The notes under the pieces: generated by a model
What the model saw: the letters and a program-made list of their open reading frames with translations, nothing else
Database searches by the model: none
What the model was told of the DNA's origin: nothing
Position numbers and translations under genes: made by a program
NCBI RefSeq assembly: GCF_001280085.1
Contig: NZ_LGED01000213.1
Span: 1 to 64,000 of the forward strand
Length of the DNA stretch: 64,000 nucleotides
Reading direction: 5' to 3'
Source of the DNA: Saccharothrix sp. NRRL B-16348
GTDB taxonomy: Bacteria > Actinomycetota > Actinomycetes > Mycobacteriales > Pseudonocardiaceae
In this document: positions 17,193 through 26,037 of the stretch, piece after piece
How positions within the stretch are numbered: the stretch's first letter is position 1
How the letters are laid out: each line of letters opens with the position of its first letter

Positions 17193-17660
17193 ATGCCCGG
17201 CCACGTGGCCATCATCATGGACGGCAACGGCCGCTGGGCCGAGCAACGCGGCCTGCCCCGCGGCGAAGGCCACCGCGTCGGCACCACCGCCGCACAGGAG
17301 ATGGTCTACGGCGCCCTGGAGATCGGTCTGCGCCACCTCTACTCGTTCTCCACCGAGAACTGGAAACGCGACACCGACGAAGTCACAGCGATCTTCGGGG
17401 CAGTCCAACGCGAACTCGACGAAGGCCCCATCCGCGACCTGAACGTGCGCCAGCGCTGGTCCGGCCGTCCCGACAAACTTCTACGGCGGCCGTGAGGAGA
17501 TCACCCGCACCTCCAACTCCCTCCCCTGGCACACTGCCTACGCCGAGCTGTACTTCACCCCCCACCGCTGGCCCGACACCGACCGACGCGACCTGTGGGA
17601 CGCCATCACCGAATACAGCCGACGCCAACGCCGCCACGGCGCCGCCCGCACCCCCTCACT
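17193..17660 (+). pseudogene. Decayed cis-prenyltransferase (UppS-like)
   Basis: It starts PGHVAIIMDGNGRWAEQRG, the catalytic P-loop-like motif of undecaprenyl/cis-prenyl diphosphate synthases, and runs to LRHLYSFSTENWKRDTDEV and VRQRWSGR. The frame then shifts and resumes NFYGGREEIT and RTSNSLPWHTAYAELYF. Between these, two segments of roughly 35 and 45 residues are missing, including the RTSGEQR pyrophosphate-binding residues. It is a degraded paralog of the intact gene at 20233. Confidence 0.78.
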
Positions 17661-18189
17661 GACCCCGAACAACACCGGCCGGCCCCTCAGACCCAACCCG
17701 ACTCCCGCCACTGACGCGTTCCAGCTCAGCCATGTCCACATCCCCAAGATCCGGCCAGGCGCTGTACCAGCCGCCGCCTTCGTCTGCGGCGAAGCACTGC
17801 TGCAGCAGCGGCATCCCATGGGCAAGCGCTCGTTGGACACCAGGTTATGGCGTCCTCGACACCAATCCCAGGTAGTCGAGATCCCGGTCGAGTCGGCGAT
17901 CAACAGGACGTCCCGGATGGCGTTCATCGTCGATGAGCGCCTCGCCCCGGTAGCGTCGTCGGTCAGACGGCAACACGGGACAACCGTCCGCAGAATCCCT
18001 GCACCACCCGGCGATGGGTCCGGAACGTCGTCGCCCCACATCCGTTCGATCAGGTCATCTCTCGCGCGGAACAGGCATTCGGAATCCGGATCGCCCTGCC
18101 CGCTCCGCGCTCTGGGCACCGTGGCCGCGTCCGACACCCTTCCGGTGGAAGCCCTGGAGCGCGTCACCAAGTTGGTCGCATCCTCAGCT
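17661..18189. other. Gene-poor stretch between relics
   Basis: No convincing gene on either strand. The sequence separates the cis-prenyltransferase relic from the ISL3 relic and is probably decayed DNA. Confidence 0.4.
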
Positions 18190-18508
18190 GTGGGCCGTCA
18201 CGGTTGTCTCCGCCGCCGCGACCAGGTTGTTCCGGATGTGCCATCGATCGCCGATCTGGATCGCGTCCGGTGCGCCTTGACTGATGGCCTCGACGTAGAT
18301 GGCCGAGCCGGATCATGACCTTGCGGTCGGGCAGCACGTCGACCCGGCGGCGGGTGACCGCGTCGATCAGCACGATCGCGTAGCGGCGACCACGCCGCAA
18401 CGCGAAGTCGTCGATCGCGAGCACTTCCGCAGCCCTGACTGGAAGATCGGGAAGGGCGTGCGCCAGTCGCAGCAGCGCGCTTCGACCGGTCGACCGTCCA
18501 AGACCCAT
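18190..18508 (-). pseudogene. ISL3-family transposase fragment
   Basis: The minus strand reads [36 protein letters not shown], and after a frameshift [20 protein letters not shown], the DDE core of ISL3 transposases (first Asp in IDDFA). It ends TTVTAHS. The zinc-finger/HTH N-terminus and the C-terminus are missing. Confidence 0.75.
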
Positions 18509-18535
18509 GTCACGGTCATCGGAGCAGGTCGGCTG

Positions 18536-19918
18536 TCACTGGTCGCGGACAGCCTGTTCGTCGGTGGTGAGCGGAGGGTCTGTGCGCGCTTGTCGTCGAG
18601 GTCCCAGCATCACGCTGAGCAGTATGTGGGGCGTCAGCAGGCGGGTTGGCGAGGTGGCGAGGGTGTAGACGCCGAGTTGTGCGGCGGCGACGGAGGGGCG
18701 GCTGGTGGCCGTCCAGGCGATGCGGTCGAGGAAGCGCTGTCGTCCGCGGGCCAGTGCGTTCGGGCGTGGGCCGGTGGTGGTGGGGTAGCGCAGGTCCTGG
18801 GTGGTGGCCATGGTCCACGCGAGGTCAGCCGCGCGGGCGATGTCGCGTTGGGTGCGACGGGCGTCGTGGTGGGGGCCGTGGCGGCGCAGTCCGGTGTCGA
18901 GGGCGAGGGCGCTGCGGGCGGCGATGGCCATGCCGTGTCCGTAGATGGGGTTGACGGTGCAGGCGGCGTCGCCCAGGACGACGAACCCGTCGGGCCAGGT
19001 GGGCATTCGGTGGAAGTGGCGGCGGCGGTTGCCCGGGATCCGGTAGCCGCGCGGGGCGGTGAGCGGCTCGGCGGTGCGGATGAGGTCGGCGATGATCGGG
19101 TGGCGCAGGTCGCGGGCGTAGGCGGCGAAGCCCGCCTCGCTGGTGGGTGGTCGGTGATCGCGTGAGCCGATCAGGGTGACGGTCCACTGCCGGTCTTCGA
19201 TGGGTACCAGCACACCGGCGCGGACGTGGTCGGTGTTGGTGGGGTCGGGCATGATGTTGATCTCGGGGAAGTCGTCGCGAGCCAGGGACGGCATCCGGTA
19301 GAGGCGTGTGGTGTAGAAGATCTGCGGGTCGATGTGCTCCTCTGTGGGGGTCGGCAGGCCGAGGGCGGTCAACCAGGTGACGGCCTGGGAGCGGTGTCCG
19401 GTGGCGTCGACGACGATGTCGGCCGGCAGGTCGTCGGTGTGTCCGGTCCGTCGGTCGAGCAAGCGCACTCCGGTCACCCGGTGGGGGCTGCCGAGCAGAC
19501 CGGTCGCAGCCGTGTTCGGCCGGACGGTGATGTGGGAGTCGGCGAGGACTCGTCGGCGGACGACCCGGTCGAGCAGGCCGCGGCTGGCGCCGATGATGAA
19601 CTGCATCTCGTCGAAGCGTTCCAGCCAGCCGCGTGAGAACAGCATCAGCAACCGGTTGGGCACGCCGATGTACTGGGCACCGTGGTCGAGCAGCTCCCGG
19701 GTGGTTCCGGGCAGGAGTTGGTCGAGCGCGTGGGCGCCGCCCGACAGCAGGACGTGGGTGTGGTGGGCCTGTGGTGTGCCCGCACGGGGAACGGGGTGGT
19801 CTGGCAGTTGGTCGCGTTCGACGATGGTCACCGAGGTGGTGTGGCGGGTGAGCACGGCGGCGGCCAGGGTGCCGGCGAGACCGCCTCCGAGTACGACGGC
19901 GTGAGTGGGTTTTCCCAT
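18536..19918 (-). CDS. FAD-dependent monooxygenase/oxidoreductase of the terpenoid locus
   Basis: 460 residues. It begins HAVVLGGGLAGTLAAAVLTR with the acidic strand end TIVERD (Rossmann FAD motif). It has VVDATGHRSQAVTWL in the middle and GFVVLGDAACTVNPIYGHGM, the GD motif that contacts FAD ribityl, near residue 320. The fold is that of group A flavoprotein monooxygenases/squalene-epoxidase-like enzymes; no transmembrane anchor is obvious. It lies on the same strand as, and 314 bases downstream of, the cis-prenyltransferase, with a hairpin between, so it has its own promoter. The likely role is oxidation of the terpene made next door. The start is supported by the Rossmann motif beginning at residue 6. 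Confidence 0.8.
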   Translation of the reverse strand: MGKPTHAVVLGGGLAGTLAAAVLTRHTTSVTIVERDQLPDHPVPRAGTPQAHHTHVLLSGGAHALDQLLPGTTRELLDHGAQYIGVPNRLLMLFSRGWLERFDEMQFIIGASRGLLDRVVRRRVLADSHITVRPNTAATGLLGSPHRVTGVRLLDRRTGHTDDLPADIVVDATGHRSQAVTWLTALGLPTPTEEHIDPQIFYTTRLYRMPSLARDDFPEINIMPDPTNTDHVRAGVLVPIEDRQWTVTLIGSRDHRPPTSEAGFAAYARDLRHPIIADLIRTAEPLTAPRGYRIPGNRRRHFHRMPTWPDGFVVLGDAACTVNPIYGHGMAIAARSALALDTGLRRHGPHHDARRTQRDIARAADLAWTMATTQDLRYPTTTGPRPNALARGRQRFLDRIAWTATSRPSVAAAQLGVYTLATSPTRLLTPHILLSVMLGPRRQARTDPPLTTDEQAVRDQ

Positions 19919-20160
19919 GGCGAGGGCGTCCTGTCCTGCAGTGCTGCGCTCCCGGCGGGTTGAGCGGGTGCGCGATCGGGTTCCGGAATGTGGTGGGGGT
20001 GCGCGCCGATCCGGTTGCGGTCGATCGATCGCACGTCGTGTGCGGATCGGCGACTTCGTCGTCAGGGTCGCGGACCGGTCGCGTCACGGGTTCGCCCAAG
20101 GCTGCGGCGCATGTCCGGTGGCCGCTTCGCCGGGTGAAGCAGGTCCTGTCCCCGTTCCGC

Positions 20161-20196
20161 CCGGTCCGAGCCGGCTCCGTCGCCGGCTCGGACCGG
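20161..20196 (-). terminator. Hairpin terminator downstream of the cis-prenyltransferase
   Basis: Perfect 15-bp stem CCGGTCCGAGCCGGC / GCCGGCTCGGACCGG, loop TCCGTC, 37 bases past the gene end on the minus strand. The rest of 19919-20232 would contain the monooxygenase promoter. Confidence 0.8.
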
Positions 20197-20232
20197 CGAC
20201 GGGCTTCCGGCCAGGGGTTGGGGTGCGGATGG

Positions 20233-21009
20233 TCAGGCCGGGGTCGACCGGATCGGAGGCAGGGCGCCGAAGCGGCGGTCTCGTTCGGCGTAGGTGTGGA
20301 TCGCTTCCGAGAGGTCCTGGGGTGTGAAGTCGGGCCACAGGACCGGTGGGAAGAGCATTTCGGCGTAGGTGGTCTGCCAGGTCAGGAAGTTCGACGTGCG
20401 CTGCTCGCCGGACGTGCGGATGAGCAGGTCCACATCGGGCATGTCCGGTCGGTACAGGTGCGCCTGGATGTGCTCGTCGAGGCTGGTCTCGGGATCGAGT
20501 CGACCGGCGGCGGACTCCCGCGCGATCTCCCGCACCGCGTTCGTGAGTTCGACCCGCCCCCCGTAATCCACGCACAGGCAGACGGTCAAGCCGTCGTTGC
20601 CGGCCGTGGCCTCTTCGGCCCGGCTCAACTCGGCACGCAGGTGAGGGCCGATCCGCTCACGGCGACCGGCCCACGCGAAGCGGATGCCCGCGGACTGCCA
20701 CGTCGGTAGTTGTTCGCGGACGAACCGGCGGATCAGACCGAGCACGCAGTACTGCTCCGCCACCGGCCGGTTCCAGTTCTCCGTGGACCAGCAGTAGAAC
20801 GACAGCCAGGACAGCCCCAGACCGGCGCCCGCCGCGATGATGTCGGGCAGTCGGCCGAACCCGTGCCGGTGCCCCTGTCGCCGGTGCAGGCCCTGGCGGA
20901 CGGCCCAGCGGCCATTGCCGTCCATGATGATCGCCACGTGCCGAGGCTGCGGACCGGGAACGCTCACCCGAGCAGGCCGCATCGCTTGAAACGGAGTCGT
21001 GCCGACCAT
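20233..21009 (-). CDS. cis-Prenyltransferase (UppS/Z-isoprenyl diphosphate synthase family)
   Basis: 258 residues from ATG 21009 (GGAAGGGAAAG upstream). All family motifs are present: HVAIIMDGNGRWAVRQGLHR, LSFYCWSTENWNRP, VCLCVDYGGRVELTNAVREI, DMPDVDLLIRTSGEQRTSNF, and TYAEMLFPPVLWPDF. The enzyme condenses allylic diphosphates with IPP in cis. Housekeeping UppS makes the C55 carrier; secondary copies beside terpene genes can make short Z-prenyl or branched (lavandulyl-type) diphosphates. Product length cannot be read here. It diverges from the terpene synthase at 21557, which points to the specialised role. Confidence 0.83.
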   Translation of the reverse strand: MVGTTPFQAMRPARVSVPGPQPRHVAIIMDGNGRWAVRQGLHRRQGHRHGFGRLPDIIAAGAGLGLSWLSFYCWSTENWNRPVAEQYCVLGLIRRFVREQLPTWQSAGIRFAWAGRRERIGPHLRAELSRAEEATAGNDGLTVCLCVDYGGRVELTNAVREIARESAAGRLDPETSLDEHIQAHLYRPDMPDVDLLIRTSGEQRTSNFLTWQTTYAEMLFPPVLWPDFTPQDLSEAIHTYAERDRRFGALPPIRSTPA

Positions 21010-21228
21010 TCGCTTTCCCTTCCAGGGTCGTCGCACAGCCGTCGATGCGGAACGATTCCGCGATTCCCGACTTCTCGTGTGTTTTACCGGGGCGCACGTG
21101 TTGCCTTGCAGTCGAACGGCACTCACCGGGACGGCCCACTCTTTCCCTGACACCCAGGGCTGTTCATGACTAGCACCGCCCTAGGACTGCGTCAAGTTTC
21201 AGATGACGGTTACTGCAACTTCACCGCT

Positions 21229-21246
21229 CCATTCCTGTCGGAATGG
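21229..21246. promoter_or_regulatory. Inverted repeat in the divergent terpenoid promoter
   Basis: CCATTCC-TGTC-GGAATGG, followed by further GGAAT direct repeats at about 21245 and 21257. It lies in the 547-base gap between the divergent cis-prenyltransferase and terpene synthase. The remainder of 21010-21556 shows no gene. It could bind a pathway regulator, but none is encoded close by. Confidence 0.45.
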
Positions 21247-21556
21247 AATGAACACTGGAATAACCATTCTCAGTGGGATCGCGGAGGTAGCACTCGGACA
21301 TCCGAGTGAACAGTTCCGACTCTAACGGCCCAACCGGACGTTCGTCCTTGGAGATCCGAGGTGGAATCATTACCATCCCTCTTGGGCGTGATGCGCAGTT
21401 CTGCGCACCGGACGCACCGCTTTGTCGCGCTGCCGCCCTCGAAGCATCCATTTCCGCGGATGCCCCGGTGCGCGGTGATCGCCCCGCCGCTGCTGCATCC
21501 CGACCGAATCGGCGCGGCCGCGTGCCGTGGCCGAGAGCCGCGAGAGGAGGCGCACG

Positions 21557-22462
21557 ATGAACGAAGACCCGCTCGCCGCTTTCCGGCGGTTCTTCACCGA
21601 CGATCGACACGTCGCGCTCACCGACGCGCTGCTCACCTGGTCGCTGCGACACTGCGCTTGCGATCGCGGAACCCCGTGGCACGCCCGCAGCTCCTTCTAC
21701 TCCGCCACGTTCGCCCACCACTGCGCACCGCCGGACGCCACCTGGCAGGAGGTGTCGAGCAGCGGGAAGTTCCTCGTCGTCTGCTTCAGCATCGACGACG
21801 GACCCCGTGACGAACTGCAGCTCCTGACCCGGCAGCTCACCTCGGGGCAGCCGCCACGTGCGGGCGAGCTGGGACAGCTGCACCAGGCGCTGCTCGCGGA
21901 CCTGCGCGCCTCGACCGCGGACACCGCGCACGTCGAACGCGGCCTGATCGCCTACTGCTCCGCCGCCGCGGTGGAAGGGACGCGCGGCGCCCGCCGGATC
22001 ACCCCCGAGCAGTTCCACGACACACGCCGATCCCTCATCGCCGCCGACGGCTTCATCGCCCTCTGGCGAAGCCTCCGCGACCTGTCCGTACCGCACGACG
22101 AGCACGTGGTCGACCGGGTCGCCGAGATGGCGTATCTGGCCAACGACCTGGCTTCCCTGGAGAAGGAGACGCGACCCGGCTCACAGGACGCCCCGGAGTC
22201 CAACTACATCCTGTTCACCGCGGCACGATCCGGTCTGACCGTGCAGGAGGCGACCACCCGAGCCGTCGACCGCTACAACGCCCTCGCCGACACCCTCGCC
22301 CGAGCCGAGGTAGGACCGCTCACGACCCTGCTGCACGCCTTCGTGGACGGTTACCTGCACACCCACCTGGTCCTGTCCGGCACGCGCTACCCCGGCGCGG
22401 AGCAGAACCTGCGCCGCCTGCGTGCCGCCTCGCGGCCCGTCGACGACCCGCAGGCCGGTTGA
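21557..22462 (+). CDS. Class I terpene synthase
   Basis: 301 residues from ATG 21557 (GAGAGGAGG upstream). Metal-binding motifs are clear: FSIDDGPRDE, a DDxxxD/E Asp-rich motif at residues 80-86, and NDLASLEKE at 196-204, an exact N-D-x-x-S-x-x-x-E triad. A C-terminal R-Y pair in GTRYPG matches the conserved bacterial RY motif. Length is slightly short for bacterial mono-/sesquiterpene cyclases (~310-350). It should ionise a prenyl diphosphate with three Mg2+ and cyclise it. The neighbouring cis-prenyltransferase may supply a Z-configured substrate and the flavin monooxygenase may oxidise the product. Confidence 0.83.
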   Translation: MNEDPLAAFRRFFTDDRHVALTDALLTWSLRHCACDRGTPWHARSSFYSATFAHHCAPPDATWQEVSSSGKFLVVCFSIDDGPRDELQLLTRQLTSGQPPRAGELGQLHQALLADLRASTADTAHVERGLIAYCSAAAVEGTRGARRITPEQFHDTRRSLIAADGFIALWRSLRDLSVPHDEHVVDRVAEMAYLANDLASLEKETRPGSQDAPESNYILFTAARSGLTVQEATTRAVDRYNALADTLARAEVGPLTTLLHAFVDGYLHTHLVLSGTRYPGAEQNLRRLRAASRPVDDPQAG

Positions 22463-22525
22463 TGCCCCGCCCGAGCCCGATCGCACACCACGCGACGAAC
22501 ACCCGACCGAAGGATGGAGCAACAA

Positions 22526-23443
22526 ATGCAACCGTTCGGTGAAGTGCCACAGAATCGACGTACGACCCCGCTGCTCGGTCGGACGGCGTTGGTCACAGCG
22601 GCCCTCACGGTCATCACGATGATCGTCTTACCGGTTCAAGCCAGTGCCCAGTTGGCCTGCAACGGCCTGCCGGCGACGCTGGAAGGCACCGCGGCCGGCG
22701 AAACGCTGACCGGTACCGCGGGCAACGACGTCATCGTCGGGCTGGGCGGCAACGACGTCATCAGCGGAGGCGGGGGCAACGACACGATCTGCGCCGGTCT
22801 GGGGGACGACACCGTCTACGGCGACACCGAGACCGTCTCATCACTTGCCGTGGGCGGTAACGACACCATGTTCGGCGGCGATGGCAACGACCTCCTGATC
22901 GGCGACTTCCGCGCCATCAACGGCCCGGCGGCCCTCGGGTTGCCCGGCAACGACAGCATCGACGGCGGCCTCGGCGCCGACGTGATCGCCGGCGACTACA
23001 TCGACATCACCCTCACTCTCGCCGGCGCCGCACTGGCAGCCGCCAACGACACCATCGTCGGCGGCGACGGCATCGACACCATCTACGGCGACGCCAGGAC
23101 CGGCACCATCTCCGGCGCCGGCGGCGGTGTGCTCACCCTGACCGGCAACGACAACATCACCGCCGGAGCAGGCACGGACACCGTCTACGGCGACTTCGAC
23201 GCCGTCGTCATCCCGATCGGCCTGGCCACCGCCACCCAGAGCTTCAGCGACACCATCAACAGCGGCGACCACAACGACACCATCTACGGCGACGCCAGGA
23301 CCGGCAACGGATCCCTGGTCGACGCCGGAGCCGGATTCGCCGACACCATCAACGGCGCAGCCGGCACCGCCGACACCGCACAGGCCGGCCCCGGCACCGA
23401 CACCTGCACCAACGTCGAAACCACCGCCGGCTGCGAACTGTAA
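22526..23443 (+). CDS. Secreted RTX-repeat (hemolysin-type calcium-binding) protein
   Basis: 305 residues; ATG 22526 is preferred to 22514 because AAGGATGGAG precedes it. A Sec signal (ALVTAALTVITMIVLPVQA, cleavage near ASA) is followed by about nine glycine/aspartate nonapeptide-like units such as GTAGNDVIVGLGGNDVISGG. Longer spacers carry IYGDARTG and VYGDTET, and the protein ends with cysteines TDTCTNVETTAGCEL. RTX units bind Ca2+ and fold outside the cell. No type I secretion genes are present; the Sec signal explains export. The gene starts 63 bases after the terpene synthase stop and may share its transcript. Confidence 0.8.
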   Translation: MQPFGEVPQNRRTTPLLGRTALVTAALTVITMIVLPVQASAQLACNGLPATLEGTAAGETLTGTAGNDVIVGLGGNDVISGGGGNDTICAGLGDDTVYGDTETVSSLAVGGNDTMFGGDGNDLLIGDFRAINGPAALGLPGNDSIDGGLGADVIAGDYIDITLTLAGAALAAANDTIVGGDGIDTIYGDARTGTISGAGGGVLTLTGNDNITAGAGTDTVYGDFDAVVIPIGLATATQSFSDTINSGDHNDTIYGDARTGNGSLVDAGAGFADTINGAAGTADTAQAGPGTDTCTNVETTAGCEL

Positions 23444-23603
23444 GAACCGGCCCGACCGAGCGGGTGGCAGACGGACATCGTCCACACCAGACGAACTGCC
23501 GGTCGGTGAACTCCGGATCCCCCGGTCACCCGAGCGTTCCTGGCAACCGCGCTGCCCGGCGAAGCCGCGGTGTCCACTGCTCTCCGCTGGTGAGTCGATC
23601 GAA

Positions 23604-23875
23604 ATGACCTGGGGCACTGGTGGAAGCATCTGCACCAGCGGGTTCAACGCCAGGGAGGAGGACGGTCAAGTGGTGACGTCGACCGCGGGTCACTGCGGCA
23701 ACGGTGTCGTGGGCAACGGTGGCGCCTCACCGGTGGTGACACGTTCGGCTACATCAAGGAGTCCCACTTCCCTGGATCCGACTGGTCCTCGATCCGCCCC
23801 GCCGTCGATTCCTCGTGGAGTTTCCCGTCGGCGGTCAAGCAGGCCGGTGGCCTGCCGCTCCAACCGATCTCATGA
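23604..23875 (+). pseudogene. Chymotrypsin-like (S1, streptogrisin-type) protease relic
   Basis: Reads TGGSICTSGFNAREEDGQVV then TSTAGHCGNGVVG, the strand around the catalytic His of S1 proteases. After a frameshift near 23730 it continues GDTFGYIKESHFPGSDWSS (including the catalytic-Asp region) and stops at 23875. The Ser-containing half and the signal/pro-region are missing. Confidence 0.7.
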
Positions 23876-23980
23876 CCGCAGACGGTGTGCAAGCGGAACA
23901 CAGGGTTCTCACGATCCTCCACACGCACTTTCTGTTCCGCCCGGCGGGTCGGCGTCGGTGGTTCCGGGGGGTGACGCCGG

Positions 23981-24838
23981 TCAGGCGGTGCCGATCACCT
24001 CCCGGAGGAACCGCAGCCCGTCCACGGCCAAGGCGTCCTGGCTGGACGCCAGCGGGCGCCAGATGGACGCGGCGGTCGCGATACTCTCGTTGTCCCCGGT
24101 GAACGACTCGATGCACAGCGGCCCGGTGTAGCCGGCCTCGGCCAGCGCCGCGACGACATCCGGCCAGTCGAGGTGGTCCGCACCCGGCGCGCCGCGGTCG
24201 TTGCCGCACACCTGGACGTGCGCGATCCGGCCCTCGGCCGACCGGATCGCGGTGCCGACGTGCTTCTCCTCGATGTTCTGGTGGTAGACGTCGACCCCGA
24301 CGCCACACCCGTCGACGGGAAGCCCGTCCAACGCCGCCAGCGTCTGCCCGATCGTGTTGAGCAGACTGGTCTCGTACCGGTTCAAGGGCTCCACCGCGAC
24401 CCGCACGCCCGCCGCGCGGGCGTGCTCGACCACCGGTGCCAGGTTGTCGCGCAGTTCGGCGATCCCGTCGCTCCGCTCCTGCTCCGACATCCGCCACGTC
24501 CGACCGACCGACGCGTACGCCGGACCCGCGATGACCGGCGAACCGACCTCCACCGCGATGTCCACGAGCCGGCGCAGGTAGTCCTGGGTGGCGCCGATGG
24601 TCGCGGGCTCCGCCGCGACCAGTTCCCGGCCCGGCGCCATTACCACGCACAAGGTCGCGGCGAGCCCGTGGTCCGCCAGCACCCGCGCGGCGAGCGCGGG
24701 GTCCCAGTCGTCGACCTCCTCAACCGGGAGTTCGAGCACGTCGAACCCCCATCCGGCCACTCGCGCGGCCAGCTCGGCAAGCGCCGCATCGCGCAGCGGC
24801 GACGTCCACACCCACGTACTCACACCGATCGCGTGCAT
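23981..24838 (-). CDS. Sugar phosphate isomerase/epimerase-like TIM-barrel protein
   Basis: 285 residues, xylose-isomerase-like barrel (AP endonuclease 2 fold). It begins MHAIGVSTWVWTSPLRD. Metal ligands include Glu in VRVAVEPLNRYETS (~residue 150), Asp in VGVDVYHQNIEE (~183), the acid/His region GRIAHVQVCGNDRGAPG, and Glu in LCIESFTGDNE. This pattern is that of ketose 3-epimerases (tagatose/psicose type) and related enzymes. It should interconvert a keto-sugar or sugar acid. It follows the Liv-type transporter and Gfo/Idh dehydrogenase on the same strand, separated only by IS debris, so it probably belongs to that catabolic unit. Confidence 0.8.
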   Translation of the reverse strand: MHAIGVSTWVWTSPLRDAALAELAARVAGWGFDVLELPVEEVDDWDPALAARVLADHGLAATLCVVMAPGRELVAAEPATIGATQDYLRRLVDIAVEVGSPVIAGPAYASVGRTWRMSEQERSDGIAELRDNLAPVVEHARAAGVRVAVEPLNRYETSLLNTIGQTLAALDGLPVDGCGVGVDVYHQNIEEKHVGTAIRSAEGRIAHVQVCGNDRGAPGADHLDWPDVVAALAEAGYTGPLCIESFTGDNESIATAASIWRPLASSQDALAVDGLRFLREVIGTA

Positions 24839-24865
24839 GTTCCTCCGTCCGGACGGGGTTCGAGG

Positions 24866-25040
24866 TCATTCCCGGCGCGGGTAGCCGGCCAGCCGGGTGA
24901 CATCGTTGCGGTTGCCGCTGGTCAGTGTGACGGCGACAGAGATGCGGGTGGGCGTCGGTGATCAGGTGGTGTTCGGAGCCGGGCTTGCGTCGGGTCGACC
25001 GGCCTCGGCCCGTGCGGTCCCCCTTCGAGGGCACGCACAC
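24866..25040 (-). pseudogene. IS5-family transposase fragment
   Basis: The minus strand reads TGRGRSTRRKPGSEHHLITD and, after a frameshift, TLTSGNRNDVTRLAGYP, matching the DRRKPGSKHHLI and TGGNRNDVTQ motifs of IS5 transposases. The rest of 25041-25302 holds no gene. Confidence 0.65.
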
Positions 25041-25302
25041 GGCGTTCTTGGAACGCCTTGCGGCATCGGCAAAGCCGACACGACAGATTCCCGAACTGGT
25101 TCAGTCTAATTTGGACGGATCTGACGTTCACGCCGTGTGGCAGGGTGGACCGGGGCCACTGCACTACCCACCACGCCATGGGTGTCGGCATCCCTGCGCG
25201 TCGGTGGGCATTCCGGCAAGATCTGATGTCGAGAGCCTCATGACTAACGACCTGTTCTATCTGGACGCCGTTCCGGGGACGGCATCGGTCGGCCTATGAG
25301 CG

Positions 25303-26037
25303 TCATCGCACGGCGTCCGGAAGCGGCTCGACACCGAGATAGCGCTTCTGCGCACCCGGGTCGGCCAACAGCTCCGCGGAGGTGGTTTCGGTCGCGACCG
25401 TACCCGACTGCATCACGATCATGCGGTCCGCAAGCGTCGTGGCGACGCCGAGGTTCTGTTCCACCACGAGCAGGCCCATCCCACTGGCGGCAAGCTCCCT
25501 GATCGTCACGATGAGTGTTTCCACCACCGTGGGCGCCAAGCCCTCCGACGGCTCGTCCATGATGAGCAGCTTCGGGTTGGTGAGCAGCGCGCGTCCTATC
25601 GAGAGCATTTCCTGCTCGCCGCCCGAGAGCGCCGTTCCCGAGACGTTCTTGCGCTCCGCCAGTCGCGGGAACAGCTCGTAGACGCGCGCCGGCGTCCAGG
25701 CTGCCTTGGCCGGCGCCCCGACGATCTGGAGGTGCTCATCCGTGGTGAGCGACTGGAACAGCCGCCGACCCTGGGGGACATAGCCGATGCCGGCCTTCAC
25801 GATCTTGTGCGGAGGCTTGCCCCGCAACTCCACGCCGGCGAGCCTGGCCGACCCCGTCGAGCGCCCGTCGACTCCGAGCACCCCGACGAGCGCCTTGCAC
25901 AGCGTGGTCTTGCCCATGCCGTTGCGGCCGATGACCGCGACGGGTTCCGCGCCCATCACCAGTGACACGCCCTGCAGGACGTGCGCCGAACCGTAGTACG
26001 CGTCGAGGTTCTCGACCACCAGCAGCGGATCACTCAT
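25303..26037 (-). CDS. livF: ABC transporter ATP-binding protein, LivF type
   Basis: 244 residues. Walker A GRNGMGKTTLCKAL, Q-loop IGYVPQGRRLFQSLT, signature ALSGGEQEMLSIGRAL, Walker B LLIMDEPSEGLAP and H-loop region VVEQNL are all intact. Dimerised with the LivG-type ATPase it would power uptake through the LivH/LivM pore. Its start overlaps the livG stop by 8 bases (translational coupling). It is the last gene of the six-gene minus-strand unit. Confidence 0.9.
   Translation of the reverse strand: MSDPLLVVENLDAYYGSAHVLQGVSLVMGAEPVAVIGRNGMGKTTLCKALVGVLGVDGRSTGSARLAGVELRGKPPHKIVKAGIGYVPQGRRLFQSLTTDEHLQIVGAPAKAAWTPARVYELFPRLAERKNVSGTALSGGEQEMLSIGRALLTNPKLLIMDEPSEGLAPTVVETLIVTIRELAASGMGLLVVEQNLGVATTLADRMIVMQSGTVATETTSAELLADPGAQKRYLGVEPLPDAVR

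Noticed and set aside
17661..18170. Minus-strand frame with VLLIADSTGISTTWDW as a transposase
   Set aside because: Only a few residues look meaningful; no DDE motifs or family pattern could be followed.
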